From: Dyella_D sp052115385 | GTDB lineage: Bacteria; Pseudomonadota; Gammaproteobacteria; Xanthomonadales; Rhodanobacteraceae | Assembly (NCBI RefSeq): GCF_052115385.1 | Contig: NZ_JBFRGP010000001.1 | Coordinates: 682,001-746,000, forward strand | DNA length: 64,000 nucleotides | Direction of reading: 5' to 3' | Shown here: positions 7,362 through 15,987 of the stretch, one piece after another | Layout of the letters: every line of letters starts with the position of its first letter | How positions within the stretch are numbered: position 1 is the stretch's first letter | The notes under the pieces: generated by a model | Database searches by the model: none | What the model saw: the letters and a program-made list of their open reading frames with translations, nothing else | What the model was told of the DNA's origin: nothing | Program-made: the position numbers and the translations under genes

Positions 7362-7592
7362 ATGAACATGCCCATCCTTGAAATCCAGACCCTCGCCGGC
7401 AACGTGCGAACCGCAGCCAAGGCGCTCGAGATCGCTAACCGCCGGGTTGAGGAATGCACCGCGGCGCTCGATCGCGCAGAAGAAGAGCGCGGCAACGCCG
7501 CGAAGCGCCTTCGTGCCGCCGAAATGAAGCTGGTCGAAGAGGCGAAGGCCAGTCGCGACCCGTACGAGCACATGCGCCAGGCTGCCACCTGA
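7362..7592 (+). CDS. small coiled-coil phage protein
   Basis: This encodes 76 residues. A GAGG immediately precedes the ATG at 7362, and a second ATG at 7368 is possible. Almost the whole protein is a predicted helix with heptad-like spacing (AKALEIANRRVEECTAALDRAEEERGNAAKRLRAAEMKLVEEAK). It lies between lysis and packaging genes. I do not recognise a family. Confidence 0.6.
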   Translation: MNMPILEIQTLAGNVRTAAKALEIANRRVEECTAALDRAEEERGNAAKRLRAAEMKLVEEAKASRDPYEHMRQAAT

Positions 7593-7603
7593 CATTTCCG
7601 AAC

Positions 7604-8440
7604 ATGGCGAAGAGGACCACTACCAAGCCGGCGAAGAAGCCGGCCAGGGCGAAGAAGACAGCCGCGCGCAAGCCCCAGCAGGCCCGAAAGCCGTCCCGCG
7701 AGGACCTGTTCGTCCTGGAATACATGAAGGACTTGAACGGGCGTCAGGCGGCGATGCGCGCTGGGTACAGCCCCCAGTCCGCGCGCCAGACGGCCAGCGA
7801 CCTGCTGGCCGAGCCCAGGGTGCAGGAGAAGGTCCAGAAGGCGATGGACGAGCGTGCGGCACGCACCCAGGTTGAGGCCGACCAGGTGGTGTCGCGGCTC
7901 TGGGGCATCGCCACCGCTGACGCACGCGACCTGATCGAACTGCACCGCAGCTGCTGCAGGTACTGCTGGGGCAAGGAACATTTCTACCAGTGGACACCGC
8001 AGGAACTCCGCACGGCCAAGCTGGACTACCAGCGCGAGGTGGCGGTCGCCAACGAGCAGCAGCTGAAGCTGCTGCGTGCGCCGGACGAGACTGGCGGGAT
8101 CGGCTTCGATCCTAGGCGAGACCCAAATCCGGCGTGCCCAGAGTGCTTCGGCGATGGGGTTGAGCGCGTAGTGCCGAAGGACACGCGCGACCTTCCGCCG
8201 GCGGCCCGCCTGCTTTACGCCGGCGTGAAGACCACCCAGCATGGCCTGGAAATCAAGACGCATGACCAGCTTGGCGCGCTCCGCGACGTGGGCCGGCATC
8301 ACGGCATCTTCAAGGACAAGGTCGAGGTCACTGGCAAGAACGGCGGACCGCTGAAGCACGCGCATCAGACCGTGCAGGACATCCTCGCCGACATTGACGG
8401 TGCTGGCACGGGGCTGCCGGCCCATGACCGCCGAGATTGA
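7604..8440 (+). CDS. terminase small subunit (Terminase_2 type)
   Basis: This encodes 278 residues. A Lys/Ala-rich N-terminus is followed at about 33-85 by the Terminase_2 helix-turn-helix core (EDLFVLEYMKDLNGRQAAMRAGYSPQSARQTASDLL), which recognises phage DNA for packaging. The middle holds two cysteine clusters, SCCRYCW and CPECFGDG, separated by about 65 residues, probably a zinc-binding insert. The C-terminal KNGGPLKHAHQTVQDIL resembles the part that contacts the large subunit. The gene overlaps terL, as terminase pairs often do. Confidence 0.85.
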   Translation: MAKRTTTKPAKKPARAKKTAARKPQQARKPSREDLFVLEYMKDLNGRQAAMRAGYSPQSARQTASDLLAEPRVQEKVQKAMDERAARTQVEADQVVSRLWGIATADARDLIELHRSCCRYCWGKEHFYQWTPQELRTAKLDYQREVAVANEQQLKLLRAPDETGGIGFDPRRDPNPACPECFGDGVERVVPKDTRDLPPAARLLYAGVKTTQHGLEIKTHDQLGALRDVGRHHGIFKDKVEVTGKNGGPLKHAHQTVQDILADIDGAGTGLPAHDRRD

Positions 8441-9992
8441 TCCGGGGGATAGGGAGCGGCTCAAGGAGCTGTTGAGCGATCGCTGGTGGCGTCTCACACA
8501 CCTCTACTACATCGTCGATAAGAACGGCGACGTGGTGCTGTTCAAGCCCAATTCGGTGCAGGTGCTATTCCTGCAGGGCTTCCACAACCGAAACATGGTG
8601 CTGAAGAGCCGTCAGCACGGCATCACGACGCTGGCCGCGGTCCTGGCACTGGACACCGCACTGTTCCGCAGCAACACCACCTGCGGCTTGGTCATGCATA
8701 AGCAGGATGACGCCGAGAAGGTGTTCGTCGGCAAGATCCTGTACGCCTACGACAGGTTGCCGGAGTGGCTGAAGGCCTCGAGGCGGATCGTCCGGCGCGA
8801 CATGACGGGCGAACTGGAGCTTTCGAACGGTTCGAAGATCTTCGTTTCGCTGTCCCATCGCTCCGGCACGCTGCAGTTCCTGCACGTGTCCGAGTACGGC
8901 CCGATGTGCGCGTTCTTCCCGCTGCGCGCTTCGGAGGTGAAGAGCGGCGCCCTGAACACTGTGGCGCCGGACGCCATCGTGACGATCGAGAGCACGGCGC
9001 ACGGGCGCATCGGTGATTACTACCGCATGTGCAAGCGGGCGATGGAGCTCGACAAGATGGTCGCGGCCGGTACGGCCAAGCTCAGCAAGCTCGACTACAA
9101 GTTCCACTTCTTCGCCTGGTACCAGGATCCGATCAACGAGCTGGACGCAGACGGCGTGCCAATCGCGCCGGACCTGGTGGAGTACTTCCAACGGTTAGAG
9201 GACGAGCACAAGGTAGTGCTCTGCGCAAGGAAGCGCGCCTGGTACGCCAAGAAGTCGGAAGAGCAGGGCGACAAGATGAAGCAGGAGCATCCCTCAACAC
9301 CGGAGGAAGCGTTCGAGCAGGCGATCGAGGGTGCGTACTTCGCTAAGGAGATGGGCAAGGCCTTGCGCGAAGGCCGCGTGCTGGACCTGCCGATCATTCC
9401 CGGCGTGCCGGTGAACACCTTTTGGGATATCGGCATGTCGGACACGACCGACATCTGGTTCCACCAGCAGATCGGTCCGTGGCACCACTTCGTCGACTAC
9501 TACAGCAACAGCGGCGAGCAGGCGGACCACTACGCGAAGGTGCTGCGAGACCGCGGCTACGCCTACGGCAGGCACTACCTGCCACATGACGGCGTGAACA
9601 CCGACTGGTCTGGCACCGGCAACCTGACGCGCCTGCAGGTGCTGCAGAAGCTGCTGCCGGGAAAGGTCGAACTGGTCGAGCGCATCGACAACAAGCAGGA
9701 CGCCATCGACATGGCCCGTCAGTCCCTGGCGCGCTGTCGATTCGATCGCACGCGCTGCGGCGAAAACCCACCGGGTTCGGGCCATGGCGGCCTGCCTGGC
9801 CTCATGAGTTACCGCAAGGCCTGGAACGAGAAGCTGAGCGTTTGGCACGACTACCCGCTGCACGACTGGGCGAGCAACACGGCCGACGCCTTCATGCAGT
9901 TCGCCCAGGGCTTCCCCCTCAACGGCGTCAACGACGCCGACACCCGTGACCGCCGGCGCCGCGAGCGCAAGGGCAGTTGGAGGACGAATTGA
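8424..9992 (+). CDS. terminase large subunit
   Basis: This encodes 522 residues. The ATPase half has a Walker-A-like KSRQHGITT (61-69) and a Walker-B-like FLHVSEYG. The nuclease half has FWDIGMSDTTDIWF and the C-terminal HDWASNTADAFMQF, which supply acidic metal ligands. The protein drives DNA into the procapsid and cuts the concatemer. The ATG at 8424 is preferred over a TTG at 8394, and it lies inside the end of the small-subunit gene. The order lysis, TerS, TerL, portal differs from lambda, where lysis precedes packaging but with other spacing, and is common in P22-like and related phages. Confidence 0.92.
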   Translation: MTAEIDPGDRERLKELLSDRWWRLTHLYYIVDKNGDVVLFKPNSVQVLFLQGFHNRNMVLKSRQHGITTLAAVLALDTALFRSNTTCGLVMHKQDDAEKVFVGKILYAYDRLPEWLKASRRIVRRDMTGELELSNGSKIFVSLSHRSGTLQFLHVSEYGPMCAFFPLRASEVKSGALNTVAPDAIVTIESTAHGRIGDYYRMCKRAMELDKMVAAGTAKLSKLDYKFHFFAWYQDPINELDADGVPIAPDLVEYFQRLEDEHKVVLCARKRAWYAKKSEEQGDKMKQEHPSTPEEAFEQAIEGAYFAKEMGKALREGRVLDLPIIPGVPVNTFWDIGMSDTTDIWFHQQIGPWHHFVDYYSNSGEQADHYAKVLRDRGYAYGRHYLPHDGVNTDWSGTGNLTRLQVLQKLLPGKVELVERIDNKQDAIDMARQSLARCRFDRTRCGENPPGSGHGGLPGLMSYRKAWNEKLSVWHDYPLHDWASNTADAFMQFAQGFPLNGVNDADTRDRRRRERKGSWRTN

Positions 9993-10210
9993 ACGACTTC
10001 ACCCACACCACCGACGTCATCGCGCCGCCGGTGGATATGAACATCCGCCGCATGCCCTTTGACGGGTACCTGCCGCCGATGCCGAAGTTCAGCGTACTGG
10101 CCATCCACATCCGGACTGCGCTGTATGGCTGGCACAGTCCGATCGTGCAGGGCATGGTCGACCGCAACGCCATGGCGAAGCAGATGGAGCAAGCCGGGGT
10201 GTTCGTATGA
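9989..10210 (+). CDS. small phage protein
   Basis: This encodes 73 residues. The best start is TTG at 9989, overlapping the TerL stop (TTGA) with GGAGG at 9979-9983. The sequence reads MNDFTHTTDVIAPPVDMNIR and ends in an amphipathic helix. It sits between terL and the portal gene. No family is recognised. The use of TTG is unusual among its neighbours and makes the exact start less sure. Confidence 0.55.
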   Translation: MNDFTHTTDVIAPPVDMNIRRMPFDGYLPPMPKFSVLAIHIRTALYGWHSPIVQGMVDRNAMAKQMEQAGVFV

Positions 10211-10680
10211 GCTTTCGCACGCCTGACGGGCTGGTGCTGAAGCACGGGCTGGACCATCGGCAGGATGCCGAGCGGATCACCACGCGGCACAGCTTTGTAG
10301 GCAAGAAGGGTGACCTGCTGGTCGAGCTTCACTTCGGCGACTTCAACACCGGTCATGGGCGCCAGGCCGCGCTGAAGATCTTCAGCCGACGGCTGCAGGA
10401 CAACGCCGTCTACATACCGCTCTCCGAGCTTTGGAAGTTCACGGAGGCCGACGCGCTTCATGTGCTGGTGCCGATCCTGGCGAAGCAGATCTACGGCTTC
10501 GTGACAAAGGATGACCAGTACCGCGTGCTCGATGCCATCGTCGACTACCTCGGGGACCTGCGTAAGTCGCCCCCCGACCCGTCGCTCAGTGATCGGTCGC
10601 TGGATCGCTTCCTGGAGAGCTGCGCCGACGAAGGCGTGGATTTCTTCGTCGACGTGAACGGAAAGCGCGTGGTGGGCTGA
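10207..10680 (+). CDS. phage protein of unknown function
   Basis: This encodes 157 residues, with its ATG overlapping the previous stop. The sequence has a beta-rich first half (GDLLVELHFGDFNTGHGRQAALKIF), a helical second half (FTEADALHVLVPILAKQIYGFV) and an acidic end. It is placed between terminase and portal, so a part in packaging or assembly is possible but unproven. Confidence 0.6.
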   Translation: MSFRTPDGLVLKHGLDHRQDAERITTRHSFVGKKGDLLVELHFGDFNTGHGRQAALKIFSRRLQDNAVYIPLSELWKFTEADALHVLVPILAKQIYGFVTKDDQYRVLDAIVDYLGDLRKSPPDPSLSDRSLDRFLESCADEGVDFFVDVNGKRVVG

Positions 10681-10681
10681 C

Positions 10682-12913
10682 ATGATCGGCATCGAGAACG
10701 TCTCCAGCAGCAACGCCGGCGATACCTTCGCGGCGAACATCGGGCAGGGCGACGCGCCGTCGGACGCGGCGCCGCATCCGCTGGCGACGGAGGCCGCGCT
10801 GCGCGAGCTGCGCCGCTTCGAAGAGTGGTGGTACGAGGCGCGCGACGCGCATGCCACCAATCGCCGCGAGCAGATGATCGATGCGGACTACTACGACTGC
10901 GACCAGTGGCGGCTCGACGAGGCGGCCATTCTCATGGAGCGTGGCCAAGCGCCGCTGACCTTCCCCCTGGTCAAGCAGATGTGCGACTGGGTCATCGGCA
11001 CGGAACGCCGCACGCGCATCGACTGGAACGTGCTCCCGCGCAAGGACTCCGACGTCGAGGTCGCGGGCGTAAAGCGCGACGTGCTGAAGTTCATAAGCGA
11101 CGTGAATGGCGCCGGCTGGGAGCGCAGCCGGCAGTTCGCCGACCAGATCAAGGTGGGCGTGGGCTGGACGGAAGAGTGCTACAACAACGACCAGTTCGAG
11201 GAGCCTGTGACCGTTCGGCATCAGGACTGGAAGGGCATCTGGTGGGATCCGTACAGCCGCAGCAACGTCCTGCGCGATTGTCGGTACCTGAAGCGCGCGA
11301 AGTGGCTGGACCTCGACTACGCCATCGCCATGTGCCCGGACCGGGCCATGGAATTGAGCGCGAAGGCAGTAGACACGCTCGACCCCATGCTCGAATCGCT
11401 CGAGCTCGAAGCCAGCCTGCCGCAGATGTTCTACTCGAGCCCGCTGTCGACTCAGCACATGGGAGCGTCCGCGTTCGGGCTGTTCGGGTCGAGCTCTATT
11501 TCGCGACGCGCCAGGCGCCGCGTGCTGGCGATCGAAACGTGGTACCGCCGCGCGGTCAACAGCCAGATCATGCTGGGTGATTCGACCGACGAAGCGGCCT
11601 TGGGCCTGCGCAACAAGGTCTTCGACTCGCAGAATCCCATCCATGTGCGGGCGAAGGACTCGGGCGCTGTTTCGCTGGTCGACAGCGTCAGCGAGGAGAT
11701 GTGGTTCGCGATCTGGACGCCAGGTCTGCTCCTGAAGCACCAGCGCAGCCCGTACAAGCACCGGAAGTTCCCCTTCACACCTGCGTGGTGCTTCCGCCGT
11801 CACCGCGACGGCATGCCGTACGGCCTGATCCGCCCTGCGCGCGACAGCCAGGACGAGTACAACAAACGCCGGAGCAAAATCCTGTTCGACCTCAGCACCA
11901 ACCGCGTGATCTACGAGACCGACGCGATGGACGAGGCCGACGAGAACCGGAACTTGGAAGAGGCGAAGCGACCCGATGGCGAGATTCGCCTCAAGTCTGG
12001 CGCGCTGGGCAACAACAAGTTCCGGATCGACCGCGCGACCGACGCGATCAACGGGCAGATCCAGATGCTCGAGGAGTCGCGAAACAACGTCTTCGAGGCC
12101 AGCGGTGTCACCCGGGAAAACACCGGGCAGAGCACGGGCGACCAGTCCGGCCGCGCCATCCTGGCCAAGCAGCAGCAGGGCAGCGTGACCACCGCGGAGC
12201 CGTTCGACAACTTCCGCCAAGCGATTCAGGAGAGCGGCCAGAAGACGCTCAGCAACTGCGAGCAGTTCCTCAGCCTGCCGAAGATCATCCGCATCGCCGG
12301 CCCGGACGGTGCAGCGAAGTGGGTGAAGATCAACGAGCCGGTGTTCGACCCGCTGACGGGCGGAGTGACATGGGACAACGACATCACCGCCAGCGAAGCC
12401 GACTTCGTCGTCGACGAGACGGACTATCGCGAAACGGTCCGCATGGCGATGGCCGAGTCGCTGTTCGAACTGATCGGCCGCCTGCCTCCGGACATCGCCA
12501 TGGCGCTGCTCGACATGGCGGTCGACCTGACCGACCTGCCGAACAAGCAGGCGATGGTCAACCGGATCCGTCAGATCACCGGCCAAACCGCGCCAGGCCA
12601 GGAGGATTCGCCCGAAGCGCAGGAGGCGCAGCAGGCCAAGGCGGACGCCCAGCAGCAGCAACAGGACCTGGCCAACAGGAAGGCCGAGGCCGACATCGGC
12701 CTCACGCAGGCCAAGACCACGGCCACGACGGCAAAGGCCCAGCTCGACTCGACGAACGCCCAGCGCGCCGCCGTGCAGGGGAAGGGCGATGCCATGGAGA
12801 CCGCCGGCATGGTGCACGCCGCACCGAATGTCGCACCAGCTGCTGATCGCATCTGGGACCCGGCGGCGGCGCTCCCGCAGTACCCCGATAACTACGTCCC
12901 ACTCTCGCGATAA
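10682..12913 (+). CDS. portal protein, P22 type
   Basis: This encodes 743 residues, close to the 725 of P22 gp1. The region RREQMIDADYYDCDQW, PLTFPLVKQMCDWVIGTERR and WWDPYSRSNVLRDCRYL is characteristic of P22-like portals, which form the dodecameric ring through which DNA enters and leaves. Residues about 640-700 are a Gln/Ala/Lys-rich coiled-coil (QQQQQDLANRKAEADIG) like the C-terminal barrel helices of P22 portal. Together with the absence of a tape-measure gene this supports a short-tailed phage. Confidence 0.9.
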   Translation: MIGIENVSSSNAGDTFAANIGQGDAPSDAAPHPLATEAALRELRRFEEWWYEARDAHATNRREQMIDADYYDCDQWRLDEAAILMERGQAPLTFPLVKQMCDWVIGTERRTRIDWNVLPRKDSDVEVAGVKRDVLKFISDVNGAGWERSRQFADQIKVGVGWTEECYNNDQFEEPVTVRHQDWKGIWWDPYSRSNVLRDCRYLKRAKWLDLDYAIAMCPDRAMELSAKAVDTLDPMLESLELEASLPQMFYSSPLSTQHMGASAFGLFGSSSISRRARRRVLAIETWYRRAVNSQIMLGDSTDEAALGLRNKVFDSQNPIHVRAKDSGAVSLVDSVSEEMWFAIWTPGLLLKHQRSPYKHRKFPFTPAWCFRRHRDGMPYGLIRPARDSQDEYNKRRSKILFDLSTNRVIYETDAMDEADENRNLEEAKRPDGEIRLKSGALGNNKFRIDRATDAINGQIQMLEESRNNVFEASGVTRENTGQSTGDQSGRAILAKQQQGSVTTAEPFDNFRQAIQESGQKTLSNCEQFLSLPKIIRIAGPDGAAKWVKINEPVFDPLTGGVTWDNDITASEADFVVDETDYRETVRMAMAESLFELIGRLPPDIAMALLDMAVDLTDLPNKQAMVNRIRQITGQTAPGQEDSPEAQEAQQAKADAQQQQQDLANRKAEADIGLTQAKTTATTAKAQLDSTNAQRAAVQGKGDAMETAGMVHAAPNVAPAADRIWDPAAALPQYPDNYVPLSR

Positions 12914-12924
12914 CGAGGCAACGC

Positions 12925-13944
12925 ATGTCCGACGACAAGAACCCGCAGCCGGCACACGAGATCGACGGTGGCACCCCCACCGATCGTGAAGCGCACCTGG
13001 CCGCACAGCTCCTTACCATCGGCGAAAACCCGCAGGTGGACCCCGACGCTGCGCCGGCGGCTGGTGCCGATGCCGGGGCTGCCGGCGCGCTGCCCGCCGC
13101 AGTTCCGGCCGCTGCCGCAGCGGCAGCGGCTGCACCGGCTCCCGCTCCCGCGGATGCTCCGGCGCCCGCGCCCGCGCCGGCCGCCGCTGCGCCGGCCTCT
13201 GCCGATGCTCCAGCCGCAGCCACGCCGCCCGCGGAAGCTCCCCCGCCGGCGGCGTCGGCGCCCGCACCGGCTGCGCCGCCTCCGTTGCCGGAGCGTCCTG
13301 TGCCGCCGAAGGACTTCGACGCGGAATTCGAGAAGCTGCAGAAGCAATACGACGACGGGGACATCGATACCGCGGCGTACAACCGCCAATTCCGCGAACT
13401 GACCGGCGACGAGGCGGCATTCAAAGCCCGTGTCACGATCCACGACGAGACGGTGAAGAACCAGACCGCGTCCGCGGTGGCCGAATTCAACCGTGCCGCG
13501 TCGACCTGGGAGAAGGACAACGCGGACTTCCTGGCCAACCCCTTGCGCCGTGACGCCATGCAGAAGGCGATCGCGCTGATCGACCAGGAGACGGGTTATA
13601 CGCTGGCGCCGACGGACCTGCTCGCACGGGCCGAGACACAGGCCTTCGAAGCCTTCAACTACAAGCGCCCGGGCCAGGGCCAGCCCAAGCCGACCGCCGA
13701 GGAAGCCATCGCCGCCGCCACCGCGGCGCGCGCACCGGCGCCGGCGCCCGCGACGCTGGCCAGCGCGCCGGCGGCCGCGCCCATCGAATCGAATAACGGC
13801 AGTGCCTTCGCCGAGCTCGACAGCAAGGACATCAGCGACCTGGAAGATCACCTGGCCCGCATGTCGGCTGCCCAGCGAGATGCGTATCTGCGCGACGCGC
13901 CCGGCGCCAACTCGACTCTGCGTGACTCGGCCGACAAGGAGTGA
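12925..13944 (+). CDS. probable scaffold protein, Ala/Pro-rich
   Basis: This encodes 339 residues. Residues 35-125 are very low-complexity alanine and proline repeats, encoded by near-repetitive GCN and CCN codons. From about 130 there is a helical acidic domain (PKDFDAEFEKLQKQYDDGDIDTAAYNRQFREL). Acidic, helical, partly disordered proteins directly between portal and capsid genes are usually scaffolds that guide procapsid assembly. No direct family match is claimed. Confidence 0.65.
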   Translation: MSDDKNPQPAHEIDGGTPTDREAHLAAQLLTIGENPQVDPDAAPAAGADAGAAGALPAAVPAAAAAAAAAPAPAPADAPAPAPAPAAAAPASADAPAAATPPAEAPPPAASAPAPAAPPPLPERPVPPKDFDAEFEKLQKQYDDGDIDTAAYNRQFRELTGDEAAFKARVTIHDETVKNQTASAVAEFNRAASTWEKDNADFLANPLRRDAMQKAIALIDQETGYTLAPTDLLARAETQAFEAFNYKRPGQGQPKPTAEEAIAAATAARAPAPAPATLASAPAAAPIESNNGSAFAELDSKDISDLEDHLARMSAAQRDAYLRDAPGANSTLRDSADKE

Positions 13945-13952
13945 CCGGTTAG

Positions 13953-14204
13953 ATGGCCGTATTCCTAGACTTCGATCAAGGCGATACGCTTCTGATCGGC
14001 GCCGGCACCAAGGTGGTGTTCGAGCGCAAGAGCGGGCGGCGAACCCGCGTGCGGATCGAAAGCACGCAGGACGTCCAACGTGTCGCGGCCGGTGATCCGG
14101 TGCCGGATAGCGCCAGGCAGGCGCCGTATCAGCAGGAGTCGGCCAAAGGCCGCGGCGAGATGCCGCTGCCGTCGTCGCAGAGGCGGATGCCCTCGCAGGG
14201 CTGA
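13953..14204 (+). CDS. CsrA-like small protein
   Basis: This encodes 83 residues. The first 48 align by eye with carbon storage regulator CsrA: GDTLLIG corresponds to the CsrA G-E-x-I-x-I-G block, and RVRIES to the VRIGI-x-AP strand, with matching strand lengths between. The CsrA RNA-contact arginine in strand 1 is replaced (D/F here), while an Arg occurs near the position of the C-terminal one. A 35-residue polar tail follows. CsrA proteins bind hairpins in mRNA leaders. Two hairpins lie directly after this gene, before the capsid gene. The assignment is by pattern and needs a profile search. Confidence 0.5.
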   Translation: MAVFLDFDQGDTLLIGAGTKVVFERKSGRRTRVRIESTQDVQRVAAGDPVPDSARQAPYQQESAKGRGEMPLPSSQRRMPSQG

Positions 14205-14214
14205 GCCAAATCAA

Positions 14215-14255
14215 CCACGCAAGAGCGTGGCCAAGTTACCCGGCGCATGAGTGCC
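14215..14255 (+). promoter_or_regulatory. double hairpin before the capsid gene (copy 1)
   Basis: CCACGC-AAGA-GCGTGG (14215-14230) is a perfect 6-bp stem with a 4-base loop. GGCGC-ATGA-GTGCC (14242-14255) is a 5-bp stem with one G-T pair. The capsid ATG follows 25 bases later. The same pair recurs at 17195 and the second hairpin again at 23501. Confidence 0.7.
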
Positions 14256-14280
14256 TTTCATCCCTCAGAGGAATGCACTC

Positions 14281-15390
14281 ATGTCTCAGACCGTCATTGG
14301 CTTGAACAACCCCATCGCCGTGAAGCGTTGGTCGGCCACCATGTTCACCGACGTGGCCAAGGAGTCCTACTGGGGCTCGCGCTTCATGTCCAAGAGCCAG
14401 GATGCCCCGGTGCCGATCCAGGTGCTGACCGAGCTCGAGAACGACGCCGGCGACACCATCACCTACGACTTGTTCGCCCAGCTCACCCAGAAGCCGACCT
14501 ACGGCGACGACACGCTGCGCGGCAAGGAAGAGAAGCTCAAGAACTACTCGGACAAGATCCAGATCGACCAGGTGCGTTGCGGCGTGAATGCCGGCGGCCG
14601 CATGACGCGCAAGCGCACGCTGCACGACCTGCGCATGATCGCGCGCAAGAAGATGACCGAATGGTGGGCGCGCTGGGGCGACGAGATCCAGTTCATCTAC
14701 GCGTCGGGCGCCCGCGGCATCAACGACGATTTCATCGAGGATGCCGACTACAACGGCTTCGCCGGCAATGACCTCCTGGCGCCGGACAGCGATCACATCC
14801 TGTTCGGTGGCGACGCCACCAGCTTCAACACCATCAGCAACAACGACACCTTCACCCTCGAGCTGATCGATCGCGCCGTCACGAAGGCGAACACGATGGG
14901 CGGTGGCTCGAACGGCAAGGTGAAGATCAACCCGATCCGCATCAACGGCGAGAATCGGTTCGTGATCGTGATGCACTCCTTCCAGGAGCACGACCTGCGT
15001 ACCAAGGCCGCCGGCACCATGACCTGGGCCGACATCCAGAAGGCCGCCGCTGCCGCGCAAGGCCAGGGCAACCCGATCTTCATGGGCACCCTGGGTATGT
15101 ACCGCGGCGCCATCCTGCACAGCCACCAGTCGGCCATCCGTTTCGCCAATGCGGGCGTCGACCAGCTGCAGCCCTCCGCGCGTGCGCTGTTCCTGGGGTC
15201 GCAGGCCCTCGTGAATGCCTACGGCTCGCCCGGCAGCGGCCTGCGCTACGACTGGCACGAGGAGACCGAGGACCGCGGCAACCAGGTGGTGATCAGCTCC
15301 AGCACCATCCTCGGCGTGAAGAAGTGCCGCTTCAACAACCGCGACTTCGGCGTGCTGTCGCTCGATACCTACGCCAAGGATCCGAACTAA
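14281..15390 (+). CDS. major capsid protein, N4-gp56 family
   Basis: This encodes 369 residues from the ATG at 14281, with AGAGGAA about 8 bases upstream. A GTG at 14251 in frame lies within a hairpin and is less likely. The opening (NNPIAVKRWSATMFTDVAKESYW), the KPTYGDDTLRGKEEKLKNYSDKI block and the MTEWWARWGDEIQFIYASGARG segment match the N4-gp56 (DUF4043) major capsid family. It forms the icosahedral shell. Being the most abundant virion protein, its translation is the likely target of the two hairpins in its leader. Confidence 0.9.
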   Translation: MSQTVIGLNNPIAVKRWSATMFTDVAKESYWGSRFMSKSQDAPVPIQVLTELENDAGDTITYDLFAQLTQKPTYGDDTLRGKEEKLKNYSDKIQIDQVRCGVNAGGRMTRKRTLHDLRMIARKKMTEWWARWGDEIQFIYASGARGINDDFIEDADYNGFAGNDLLAPDSDHILFGGDATSFNTISNNDTFTLELIDRAVTKANTMGGGSNGKVKINPIRINGENRFVIVMHSFQEHDLRTKAAGTMTWADIQKAAAAAQGQGNPIFMGTLGMYRGAILHSHQSAIRFANAGVDQLQPSARALFLGSQALVNAYGSPGSGLRYDWHEETEDRGNQVVISSSTILGVKKCRFNNRDFGVLSLDTYAKDPN

Positions 15391-15401
15391 CGGATCTAGC
15401 G

Positions 15402-15425
15402 CCGGGGCGCCCAAGGGCGCCCCGG
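15402..15425 (+). terminator. GC hairpin after the capsid gene
   Basis: CGGGGCGCC and GGCGCCCCG form a 9-bp stem around a 4-base loop. No T-run follows, so it may slow polymerase or protect the upstream capsid message rather than terminate. Confidence 0.45.
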
Positions 15426-15463
15426 GCTTCGCCCGCTTCGTCTCCATTCTCGAGGACACCGCA

Positions 15464-15934
15464 ATGACCCAGTACAACAACCCCAAGATGGTGGCCGGCA
15501 TCACCGCCGAGGCTTCCGGTGCCGTCTACATCGACCGCCAGGTGACGCAGCTCGCCGATCCGGTCTCGTTCCCGCATGCCCTGCAGGTCGGCGACCAGGT
15601 GCAGGTTGGCATCATCCCCGCCGGCCACGTCATGTTGCCGTACTTGTCGGTGGTCAATATCCCGAAGATCGACACCAACGCGGCGGCCACGGGCACCTAC
15701 AACCTCGGGACCGATGCCACGCCGAATCTCTTCGGTGCGGCCATCAACGCGGGCCAGGTGAAGAAGGCCGCACTGACCGGCCTGGACGTGGTGGGGGACC
15801 CGGAAGAAGACACGGCGATCTACATCACGGTGACCGCGGCGAATGCCACTCAGGTGGCGACCGGCCGCATCGTTCTCGACGTGGCGATGCGCGCCTGGCG
15901 CTCCGAGACGGACGCCTCGATTTCCGCGCTCTGA
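15464..15934 (+). CDS. probable capsid decoration or minor head protein
   Basis: This encodes 156 residues with a good GAGG before the ATG. It is rich in beta-strand-forming residues and Gly/Ala/Thr (GAVYIDRQVTQLADPVSF, VQVGIIPAGHVMLPYLSVVNI). A small all-beta protein directly after the major capsid gene, flanked by two hairpins of its own, is usually a head-decoration or cement protein. The family is not identified. Confidence 0.6.
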   Translation: MTQYNNPKMVAGITAEASGAVYIDRQVTQLADPVSFPHALQVGDQVQVGIIPAGHVMLPYLSVVNIPKIDTNAAATGTYNLGTDATPNLFGAAINAGQVKKAALTGLDVVGDPEEDTAIYITVTAANATQVATGRIVLDVAMRAWRSETDASISAL

Positions 15935-15943
15935 TTCCACCAC

Positions 15944-15969
15944 GAGAAGGCCGGTTCGCCGGCCTTCTC
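15944..15969 (+). terminator. perfect 11-bp hairpin with TTCG loop
   Basis: GAGAAGGCCGG and CCGGCCTTCTC flank a very stable TTCG tetraloop, 10 bases after the decoration-like gene stop. The following CCCATTATT is a poor T-run, so attenuation or mRNA 3'-end protection is as likely as full termination. Confidence 0.55.
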
Positions 15970-15987
15970 CCATTATTGCGAGGCACC

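Noticed and set aside
13953..14204. Head-completion or decoration protein as the identity of the 83-residue protein
   Set aside because: The strand pattern GDTLLIG to RVRIES fits CsrA better. Kept at 0.5 confidence because a head protein cannot be excluded.
14247..14771. Met-Ser-Ala reading frames that begin in each repeated hairpin and could be leader peptides
   Set aside because: All three hairpins contain ATGAGTGCC, but the frames continue out of register through the virion genes with shadow-like composition and lie at different offsets (34, 31 and 29 bases). No ribosome-binding site precedes them.
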